Of a stretch of DNA of 64,000 nucleotides, positions 17,301 through 23,421 are shown piece by piece (the stretch's first letter is position 1; each line of letters opens with the position of its first letter). The DNA is taken from assembly GCA_965371785.1 (NCBI GenBank), contig CBDUZS010000004.1, positions 1 through 64,000 on the forward strand, in the 5' to 3' direction. This DNA is from CBDUZS01 sp965371785. GTDB lineage: Bacteria > Fermentibacterota > Fermentibacteria > Fermentibacterales > JCC-6. The position numbers were made by a program, and so were the translations under genes. The notes below the pieces were generated by a model that saw only the letters and a program-made list of their open reading frames with translations, was not told the origin of the DNA and did no database searches.

Positions 17301-18821
17301 CTGAACAGGATAGTCGTCTCTTCCTGCTCCCCCAGCACTCACGAACCGCTCTTTCAGGAAACCATCAGGGAAGCAGGGCTTAACCGCTACCTGTTCAACA
17401 TGGCCAACATCAGGAACCACTGCAGCTGGGTCCACCGGAACGATCCGGTGCAGGCGACGGAAAAGGCGAAGATCCTGACCCGAATCGCTGTGGGCAAGTC
17501 ACGGCTGCTGAATCCCCTTCATACAGTCGTCCTCGATGTGGTGCAGAAGGGGCTGGTCGTCGGCGGGGGGCTTGCCGGTATGACTGCAGCACTCTCCGTC
17601 GCCGAACAGGGCTACGATGTGGCTCTGGTCGAGAGAGAAAGTGTGTTCGGCGGCAACCTGTTGCGGCTTACGAAGAAACCTGACGGTCTCGACGTACTCG
17701 AGTATCTGAATGACCTGATCAGCCGACTGGAATCCCATCCCCGCGTCCACATCTACCTGAATTCCACTATCGATGCCGTTGATGGATACATCGGAAACTA
17801 CCTTACATCGATCCGCAACAACGAAACTGAAGAGATCGAGGATTACAAGCACGGTATAATCATCATCACCACGGGAGGAGTGGAAACCAGCCCGGACTCA
17901 TATCTGTACGGGAATTCTGATGGAGCAGTTCTCACACAGCTGGAACTCGAGAAGGATCTCGAGCACGACTGCGACTCGTACGCCAGAATGAAGAGTGTTG
18001 TGATGATTCAGTGTGTGGGGTCGAGGGAAGAGGAACACCCATACTGTTCCAGAGTCTGCTGCACACAGTCCGTCAAGAACGCTATCCGGCTCAAGGAGCT
18101 CAATCCTGATCTGAACGTCTACATCCTCTACAGAGATATGAGGACCTACGGATTCAACGAGCGATACTACCAGCAGGCCAGGGCAATGGGTGTCGTGTTC
18201 ATGAGATTTGATAAGGACGAAAAGCCCATAGTCGAATTCGACGGAACCGGAGAAGACAGAAAGATCAGAGTCAGTGTGGTCGACCATGTTCTCGGTGCAA
18301 CCATCGAGATAGCTCCCGACCGCGTGATCCTCGCACCCGCCATCGAGCCGAGGGAAGATGCTTCGCGACTGTCGCAGATGCTCAAGATACCGCTCAACGA
18401 AAACCGGTTCTTCATGGAAGCTCACGTTAAACTCAGACCCGTGGATTTTTCGGCGGAGGGGATATACCTTGCCGGTCTGGCTCATTCTCCCAAGGGTATG
18501 GACGAGACGATCTCACAGGCCAAGGCTGCCGCGGAGAGAGCCTGCATCATTATCAGTTCGGACGAGTACCTGGCAGTAGCCAACATTGCCAGTGTGGATC
18601 AGGACGTTTGCGTCGGCTGCGGGTTATGCGTTTCGGTCTGCCCATACAACGCTCTCGGGCTTGTCTGGCAAAGCGGGAAAAACGTCTGTTCGGTGAATAC
18701 CGCTCTCTGCAAGGGTTGCGGCAGCTGTTCATCGGTATGCCCGTCCGGAGCCATGGAGCAGCTCGGATACACCGAAGAGCAGACACTGGAGATGGTCGAG
18801 CTTACCCAGATCATTTTCTGA
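14340..18821 (+). CDS. Giant HdrA with inserted GltD/NfnB-like NAD(P)H module (HdrL-type)
   Basis: This 1493-residue protein is a double-length HdrA into which a glutamate-synthase-small-subunit/NfnB-like domain is inserted. HdrA module 1 begins with VVGGGIAGIQSSLDL (about 25), NDCAMCVISPK (about 69) and CTGCGECVEVCPV (about 122). The insert spans about 170-650 and has its own N-terminal Fe-S part (CQLACPSGIHVQGY, CGRVCHHPCETECRRG) and two nucleotide-binding motifs (IGAGPAGLTCAFYL, VVIGGGNVAIDVAKSA). HdrA sequence resumes at about 650. The HdrA N-domain VGVF-type motif is near 930, FAD module 2 near 1070, and the ferredoxin pair (CVGCGLCVSVCPYNAL, CKGCGSCSSVCPSGAM) near 1424-1470. The insert gives HdrA a direct NAD(P)H site. 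Large HdrA fusions of this kind have been called HdrL in sulfate reducers. Confidence 0.88.
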   Translation: MSNGAPEPKKELVTTATRRSGAVLVVGGGIAGIQSSLDLADSGFKVYLVEDSPAIGGIMAQLDKTFPTNDCAMCVISPKLVECGRHLNIELLTDSNLVSLEGEPGNFTARVYKRPRFVDLETCTGCGECVEVCPVSVLSLFDENLVDRKAIYKPYAQASPNAFVIDKAETPPCQLACPSGIHVQGYVALVAEGKYEEAYDLIRKNNPFVSVCGRVCHHPCETECRRGEYDEPVDIRSIKRFIADYVHAHHEEFEKNTDETVPDKSEKVAVIGAGPAGLTCAFYLAREGYQVTIFEKDDKAGGMLRLGIPSYRLPEEELDWEIEQILREGIELRTNSPIGPEDFAGLREHYDALFVSVGFSYGRKLDIDGADNSGVQTGIEFLRKVNGNVEPDLGKKMVVIGGGNVAIDVAKSAIRLGSEVELYCLESRREMPAHGWEITEAIEEGIRINPSWGPAEIIGENGRVKGIRLRKCTSVFDSEGNFNPQFDNEDVIETDCDDVIIAIGQSSDITFLKETDSGLKQTVPVDPLTFSTSIDGVFAAGDIIRGPASVVEAVGQAHEAALSIDRYLRGEDMSDGRTVEDELPAREPPMDVPLRQRVQMGFIPPAERVKDFCEVELGFSEEEVREEAGRCLECGLCSRCLQCEVVCEANAINHAMTGEMVDIRVGAVILTSGAEAFDPSPLHEFGYGRYDNVLTSIQFERILAASGPFEGHLQRPSDDKVPTRIAWLQCVGSRTEDTHMPYCSSVCCMYAIKEAIIAKEHVSSVEPTMFFMDMRAHGKDFDSYYERAVEMGVRFVRSRVSKIREINDSGNLELRYVTEDGTVRFEEFDLVVLSVGLDHNRLNAEISDNLGLRLNEYSFIDSSQHSPILTSRPGVFVSGPAGSPMDIPETVTQASGSVAGAAEILSDTRGTEIIEKEYPEEIDVSGKRPRIGVFICRCGTNIASIVDVPSVVEFARTLPDVVYAGENLFTCSQDTQKKIKEIIDENRLNRIVVSSCSPSTHEPLFQETIREAGLNRYLFNMANIRNHCSWVHRNDPVQATEKAKILTRIAVGKSRLLNPLHTVVLDVVQKGLVVGGGLAGMTAALSVAEQGYDVALVERESVFGGNLLRLTKKPDGLDVLEYLNDLISRLESHPRVHIYLNSTIDAVDGYIGNYLTSIRNNETEEIEDYKHGIIIITTGGVETSPDSYLYGNSDGAVLTQLELEKDLEHDCDSYARMKSVVMIQCVGSREEEHPYCSRVCCTQSVKNAIRLKELNPDLNVYILYRDMRTYGFNERYYQQARAMGVVFMRFDKDEKPIVEFDGTGEDRKIRVSVVDHVLGATIEIAPDRVILAPAIEPREDASRLSQMLKIPLNENRFFMEAHVKLRPVDFSAEGIYLAGLAHSPKGMDETISQAKAAAERACIIISSDEYLAVANIASVDQDVCVGCGLCVSVCPYNALGLVWQSGKNVCSVNTALCKGCGSCSSVCPSGAMEQLGYTEEQTLEMVELTQIIF

Positions 18822-18903
18822 CGGCAACAAGCCCTCACTTCTCACGGCTTCCATGTAGGAATGACGACGCTATACACTCCCACTGCCGGGAAGGAGTAAA
18901 TCC

Positions 18904-19599
18904 ATGAGCAGTCAACAAGAGTTTGCCTTGCCGAAGTGCGCTTACTGCAAGGAGGAAAGGAAGGTCTGTACAAATCCTGCTGGAACCGGTCCCGTCTGGT
19001 GCCCGACTCTTACTCTGGAGGTTCTGGTCAGCAAAGCTTTCGAGGAGTACGATGACCGCGGCACCATGGAGCTCGCTAGAGCTGCCACCGTACAGGAAGG
19101 TGAATGCTACATCGGCAGGTCGAGGGGTGCCGAAGCCGCTCCCTACCCCGTAAAGCCCAGGGCTCTGGAGATAATCGAACTCGCCGGGAAAATGGGCTAC
19201 AGCAGAATAGGCATTGCCTTCTGCACGGGGCTGATGGAGGAGGCAAGGCTCTTCAGTGAAATTCTCATATCAGCTGGTCTGGAGGCTGTTTCCGTCTGCT
19301 GCAAGGTGGGAAGAACTCCGAAGGAGAGAATAGGTGTTCTCGACGATCAGAAGATCCGTATCGGGGAGTTCGAGGCGATGTGCAGCCCGGTTGCCCAGGC
19401 TCGCATTCTCGATCGGAGCGGGACGGACCTCAACGTAGTCATCGGGCTTTGCGTCGGCCATGATTCGCTGTTCTTCAAATACAGCTCAGTCCCGGTAACG
19501 GTGCTCGTAGCGAAGGACAGGGTTACGGGCCACAATCCCGCAGCGGTTCTGTACACCGCTCACAGCTACTACAGGAACCTGTTGAAGGGACCTTTCTGA
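18904..19599 (+). CDS. DUF1847 metal-binding-type protein
   Basis: This 231-residue protein has Cys-rich N-terminal motifs (CAYCKEERKVC, WCPTLTLEV) and a later Cys-containing core (GLCVGHDSLFFKY, RVTGHNPAAVLYT) typical of the DUF1847 family common in strict anaerobes. Its function is unknown; the Cys pattern suggests a metal or Fe-S site. The start is well supported by GGAAGGAG before ATG 18904. It lies 82 bases after the giant hdrA and may be the last gene of that transcript or have its own promoter. Confidence 0.75.
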   Translation: MSSQQEFALPKCAYCKEERKVCTNPAGTGPVWCPTLTLEVLVSKAFEEYDDRGTMELARAATVQEGECYIGRSRGAEAAPYPVKPRALEIIELAGKMGYSRIGIAFCTGLMEEARLFSEILISAGLEAVSVCCKVGRTPKERIGVLDDQKIRIGEFEAMCSPVAQARILDRSGTDLNVVIGLCVGHDSLFFKYSSVPVTVLVAKDRVTGHNPAAVLYTAHSYYRNLLKGPF

Positions 19600-19745
19600 T
19601 CCTTGACCTCCCTGAACAATCTACAGAACGTTGGCATTGCAAACGGGGCCGATTTTTGCACGGTGTTGTGGCAATCGTGCTACTCACCTTCTACGTTGCC
19701 GGATAATTATACTAGCCCCTTAAAACAGCTGAAGAGGAGACGGAC
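19600..19745 (+). promoter_or_regulatory. Intergenic region with a candidate promoter for the DUF1576 gene
   Basis: The gap holds TATACT at 19708-19713, a good -10 box, but the bases 17 upstream (CACCTT) make a poor -35. GAGGAG at 19734-19739 is a clear ribosome site. No terminator hairpin is evident after the DUF1847 gene. Confidence 0.35.
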
Positions 19746-20999
19746 ATAGGCGGACAGAACAGAGTACTGCTGTTTCTGCTCATATTCATCATGTTCTCGT
19801 TTGTTATCACCGGGATAGCTGTTGATGGACCAGGCAGAGCTTTCGGTGGATTTCTTGAGCTGCAGTTTCAGCCGGCAAGACTCATCACTGACTTCATAGC
19901 CACCAGCGGCACAGGCGCCGCCCTTGTCAACGCCGCAGCGGTTGGCATTGTGGGGTTATTCCTTACTACGATGTCAAAGGTCCAATTGTCTGGATCGACC
20001 TTTGCTGCCATTTTTACGATGATGGGTTTCGCCCTGTTCGGAAAAACACCAATGAACATCATCCCGATAATCATTGGAGTTTACATTTCGGGAAAACTGG
20101 TCGGCAGGAGTTTTGCAGAATACATAATCATTGCCCTTTTCGGAACCGCTCTTGGTCCGCTGATCAGCGTTTTTTCTTTTGAGCTGGGGCTTTCGGGATT
20201 ACCTGCAATCGCCGTTGGAACTGCTGCAGGAATCGGAACGGGTTTTCTGCTTCCGGCAATTGCCGTGTCCATGCTGCATCTCCACCAGGGATACAACCTT
20301 TACAACATGGGTTTGTCCTGTGGTTTTTTCGCTCTCTTTGCAGCCGCACTGATCAGGGCGGGAGGGCACACTTTCGAGGGACTCCTGCAGTGGCATACGG
20401 AGGGATCTGCAACGCTTTCATTTCTGATACCCGCTCTCTCGGGCATCCTGATCCTGACGGGGCTGCTGGCAGGAGGCATGAAGAGCCTGAGGAGTTTTAA
20501 GGCCATCCAGAAACATTCGGGCCGACTCCCCTCGGATTTCATGGACATGGAATCGATGGAGGGAGCTCTGCTCAACGCCGGGTTTATCGGTCTTGCAGGC
20601 TCTCTTTACATTCTGCTGATCGGCGGGGATTTCAACGGTCCCACTATCGGGGGGCTCCTGACCATCATGGGATTTGGTGCTTTCGGCACACATTTTCGTA
20701 ATTCATGGCCGATCGTTCTCGGAGTTATCATTGCAACGGTTGTATTCGGCAAATCACTTACAGCTCCCGGTGCGATCCTTGCCGCAATTTTCTGTACAAC
20801 CCTCGCACCGCTGGCAGGGGCATTCGGAGTTCTTACGGGATTGGTCGCCGGGTTCACGCACCTTGCCCTGGTTCATCAGACCGGATCCTGGCAGGGTGGT
20901 ATGAACCTCTACAACAATGGTTTTGCCGGAGGCCTGACCGCTGCATTCATCGTCTCGGTTATTATGTGGTATCGTTCAAAGGACACTGGTTATGAATAG
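19746..20999 (+). CDS. DUF1576 family multi-pass membrane protein
   Basis: The protein is very hydrophobic, about 417 residues and at least ten membrane segments, with internally repeated Gly-rich halves (TMMGFALFGKTPMN against TIMGFGAFGTHFRN; HQGYNLYNMG against WQGGMNLYNNG). The repeats suggest a transporter-like inverted or tandem repeat fold, as in DUF1576. The first ATG is at 19791, but it would cut into the first membrane helix. The open frame reaches back to a stop at 19713-19715 with no ATG, GTG or TTG. GAGGAG lies six bases before ATA 19746, so ATA is the best-placed start. Substrate unknown. Confidence 0.75.
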   Translation: MGGQNRVLLFLLIFIMFSFVITGIAVDGPGRAFGGFLELQFQPARLITDFIATSGTGAALVNAAAVGIVGLFLTTMSKVQLSGSTFAAIFTMMGFALFGKTPMNIIPIIIGVYISGKLVGRSFAEYIIIALFGTALGPLISVFSFELGLSGLPAIAVGTAAGIGTGFLLPAIAVSMLHLHQGYNLYNMGLSCGFFALFAAALIRAGGHTFEGLLQWHTEGSATLSFLIPALSGILILTGLLAGGMKSLRSFKAIQKHSGRLPSDFMDMESMEGALLNAGFIGLAGSLYILLIGGDFNGPTIGGLLTIMGFGAFGTHFRNSWPIVLGVIIATVVFGKSLTAPGAILAAIFCTTLAPLAGAFGVLTGLVAGFTHLALVHQTGSWQGGMNLYNNGFAGGLTAAFIVSVIMWYRSKDTGYE

Positions 21000-21026
21000 G
21001 TTGTTGTTTCTCGGGAGAAGAAAACC

Positions 21027-21413
21027 ATGAAGAGAAAAGAACTGATTCTCCACCTGATCGGTGGAATATCGAATTACATGCTGGAGAACAATCCTTCAAG
21101 GCTGGTCATTTCACTTCATCAGGAGGAGGATGGGCTACACCTCTCCGCTTTCGATGACAGGGCTCACAGCGATGAGGAAATAGAGAGAATAGACCTGGCC
21201 TTGAACAGTCAGAAAAGACCAGAACTGGCGGGCTATTACGGGGCCATGACCGGCCACGACTTGCTGGGGGCTTCCCGGCTTAATCTGCTCGGCTGGCAGG
21301 TGAAACACTGTGATGTATCGAGAACCTCCAACGGCATTAAGGTAGACATCTGGCTGGGCGGAGATCGGTTTGAAAGCGATCGGTTTACGCTCCCGGTCAA
21401 GGACCAGCAATAG
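21027..21413 (+). CDS. Uncharacterised 128-residue protein
   Basis: I do not recognise this family. It starts at ATG 21027 with GGGAGAAG upstream, 27 bases after the DUF1576 gene, so the two are probably co-transcribed. The sequence is soluble and mixed alpha/beta by eye. It has an acidic stretch (SDEEIERIDLAL) and a Gly-rich middle (GYYGAMTGHDLLGASRLNLL) loosely reminiscent of a GHKL-type fold, but without its ATP-binding boxes. No signal peptide or membrane segment. Confidence 0.65.
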   Translation: MKRKELILHLIGGISNYMLENNPSRLVISLHQEEDGLHLSAFDDRAHSDEEIERIDLALNSQKRPELAGYYGAMTGHDLLGASRLNLLGWQVKHCDVSRTSNGIKVDIWLGGDRFESDRFTLPVKDQQ

Positions 21414-21442
21414 GGGTTTCCTTCGGATCGTTCCATACCGGG

Positions 21443-21471
21443 TTGAATCGTATCATGGTTCGTGGTATTGT
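21443..21471 (+). promoter_or_regulatory. Candidate sigma-70 promoter for the lipoprotein gene
   Basis: TTGAAT (21443-21448), a 17-base spacer and TATTGT (21466-21471) lie 65 bases before the ATG at 21536. A short inverted repeat, GGTGTA/TACACC (21504-21520), sits in the leader just before the ribosome site GGAGGGG. Confidence 0.45.
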
Positions 21472-21535
21472 AGCCTGAAAGGTTTCCGGACCGTCCAAGT
21501 GGCGGTGTAATCCATACACCCTGGAGGGGGAAGAA

Positions 21536-22006
21536 ATGAAACTTGTTATCGTACTTGCATCGGCAGTGATGCTCGTGCTCATGGCCTGCGGCGGAGGAGG
21601 CGGGCTGCCCGAGGATGCCGTGAAGGACTTCATCGGGGCAGTCAAGGCCGGTGACGGCGAGAAGGCTGCCAGTTACCTGTCCACCTACGCGCTGGAAGAG
21701 CTGGACGTGCAGCTCGAAGCACTAAAGGAGGATCCCGAGATGGCGGTTATGGCCCTCGGGACCATGGGAGTCGAAACGACTGTCAGTGAAGTCGAGGATT
21801 GGACTTCCAGAGTCTTCTTCGCAGCACTCATCGAAACCGAAGCAATGAGGGCAGAGCTGGGTGACAAACTCGATGTGGAAGTCACCGGCTCGGAAATCGA
21901 AGGTGACGATGCACTCGTCTTCCTCAAAACCGTCGATGGTGAAGAGGAAGAAGTCGAAATGACCCTCGAGAACGGAGAGTGGAAGATCTACGAAATGCCG
22001 GACTGA
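21536..22006 (+). CDS. Lipoprotein with DUF4878-like domain
   Basis: This 156-residue protein has a signal peptide ending in lipobox VLMAC (acylated Cys near residue 19), a Gly linker and an acidic domain. The start of the mature domain (EDAVKDFIGAVKAGDGEKA) and the end (VEMTLENGEWKIYEMPD) fit the DUF4878/NTF2-like fold often found in small lipoproteins. It is probably membrane-anchored on the outer face of a membrane. It has its own candidate promoter and a strong terminator, so it is a single-gene unit. Function unknown. Confidence 0.75.
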   Translation: MKLVIVLASAVMLVLMACGGGGGLPEDAVKDFIGAVKAGDGEKAASYLSTYALEELDVQLEALKEDPEMAVMALGTMGVETTVSEVEDWTSRVFFAALIETEAMRAELGDKLDVEVTGSEIEGDDALVFLKTVDGEEEEVEMTLENGEWKIYEMPD

Positions 22007-22027
22007 TTCCATCCGGTTACTTCTGGA

Positions 22028-22060
22028 CGCCCCGTGACATTCCGATCACGGGGCGTTTTT
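22028..22060 (+). terminator. Rho-independent terminator
   Basis: Stem CGCCCCGTGA (22028-22037) pairs perfectly with TCACGGGGCG (22046-22055) around an 8-base loop and is followed by TTTTT (22056-22060). It ends plus-strand transcription between convergent genes. Confidence 0.92.
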
Positions 22061-22073
22061 CTGACCCCGCGGT

Positions 22074-23420
22074 TCAAAGATCTTTAGAAAGCCGATCGAG
22101 TTCAGAGATCGGGATTCCCAGTTCTCTGGCGGCTGATTCTCTGTCTCCCCGGTAGTACTCTATCGTTCGAAGCACCTGCTCACTTACTACATCCGATAAT
22201 TTTCTCGGCTCGAAGCTCGGTTCCAGGGCTCCAATCCTCTCGATAATGTAAGGAGACAGTGATTCGATGGTTATCTGATCCGATTCCTCGTTAGCGACGG
22301 CTCCGGCGATGATAGTTTTCAACTCCTGTACGTTATCGGGGAAACCGTATCCTTTGAGAAGGCAGAGGAACTCCTCGGAGAAACCGGAAATATCGCGTTC
22401 GTTTCTCCTGATTTCCTCCTCGAGGAAATGCTGTGCGAGAAGCGGAATGTCCTCCACTCTCTCCCGGAGCGGAGGTATTCCAATCGAATTAACCATGAGA
22501 TGGTAGAGGAGATCACGCGAAAAGGTGCTCTTGTATTCGGGTGCGGTCAGATCTACCGTCGAGGCAACGATGAAACGTATGTCAGCTTTTCTGATCCTAG
22601 TGGAACTCTCGCGATAGTACTCACCCGTCTGTATCACTCTCTTCAGCCTTACCTGTGCCGGAAGGGAAAGGGATTCGATGTTGTCGAGGAAAACCGTTCC
22701 ATTTGCAGCCTCCTCCAGAATACCAGGAGTTTCCTCTCTTTCCCCGCTCCAGTCCTTCGCCTGACCGAAGAAAAAGGAACAGAAGTGCTCGGCATCCTGA
22801 CTGTCGGCCTCTATTGCGATGAAGGGTTTACCGGCTCTGGTGCTGACCCTGTGTATGGCTCTTGCAAGTGCTTCCTTGCCGGTTCCATTCTCTCCCCAGA
22901 TGAATACACTCAGATCACTGGAAGCCGTTCTCTCCGCCTGATGGAAGAGACGGATCATGGCTGGATCCTGTGTAGGGAACTGCTCGAACGCCGCCTGATG
23001 GGCCAGGTCCTCCCGCTTGAGCTGCCCGGAGAGACTATCTATCGTATCGATGAGGGCGCCATGCTCGAGTGCGTTGTTCAGGACCTCCAGAAGATGGTCA
23101 TCTTCCACCGGCTTGATGAGGTAGTCAAAGGCTCCCTGCTTCATCGCACGGACCGCAAGGTCGACATCGCTTACTCCGGTCAGAACCACAACTGGCGTGC
23201 CGATGCCCTTGCCGCGCATGTCACGGAGGATATCCATACCGCTCACGTTGGGCATATCCATGTCCAGCAAGATGATGTCATATTCTCCCTCAGCAAGGAG
23301 GTTGGCAACTTCGCGAGAATCGTTCACGATTGTGGAGTCGAAAAGACCTGTCTGCATGAGGAAGACCATGAAGTAGTTGGTTACGGCAACATCGTCGTCA
23401 ACGATCATTATTCTCTTCAT
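22074..23420 (-). CDS. NtrC-like response regulator with degenerate AAA+ domain
   Basis: This 448-residue protein has three domains in NtrC order: a receiver (MKRIMIVDDD start, phosphoacceptor Asp in DIILLDMDMP, Lys in YLIKP), an AAA+ domain (Walker A GENGTGKEAL), and a Fis-type helix-turn-helix tail (RESAARELGIPISELDRL). The GAFTGA loop that contacts sigma-54 is replaced by KDWSGE, and the Walker B acidic pair DE is DN (GTVFLDNIE). It therefore probably cannot activate sigma-54 and may work as a DNA-binding repressor or sigma-54-independent regulator. Start ATG 23420 has GGGGAGGGG upstream and overlaps the kinase stop codon region. Confidence 0.85.
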   Translation of the reverse strand: MKRIMIVDDDVAVTNYFMVFLMQTGLFDSTIVNDSREVANLLAEGEYDIILLDMDMPNVSGMDILRDMRGKGIGTPVVVLTGVSDVDLAVRAMKQGAFDYLIKPVEDDHLLEVLNNALEHGALIDTIDSLSGQLKREDLAHQAAFEQFPTQDPAMIRLFHQAERTASSDLSVFIWGENGTGKEALARAIHRVSTRAGKPFIAIEADSQDAEHFCSFFFGQAKDWSGEREETPGILEEAANGTVFLDNIESLSLPAQVRLKRVIQTGEYYRESSTRIRKADIRFIVASTVDLTAPEYKSTFSRDLLYHLMVNSIGIPPLRERVEDIPLLAQHFLEEEIRRNERDISGFSEEFLCLLKGYGFPDNVQELKTIIAGAVANEESDQITIESLSPYIIERIGALEPSFEPRKLSDVVSEQVLRTIEYYRGDRESAARELGIPISELDRLSKDL

Positions 23421-23421
23421 T

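Noticed and set aside
1254..18821. Methanogen or other archaeal origin
   Set aside because: Promoters, terminators, lipoboxes, histidine kinase/NtrC pair and class I fumarase subunits are bacterial; no coenzyme M, B or F420 biosynthesis gene is seen.
22028..22060. Terminator also serving the minus-strand operon
   Set aside because: The T tract is present only on the plus strand side; on the minus strand the stem is not followed by T residues.
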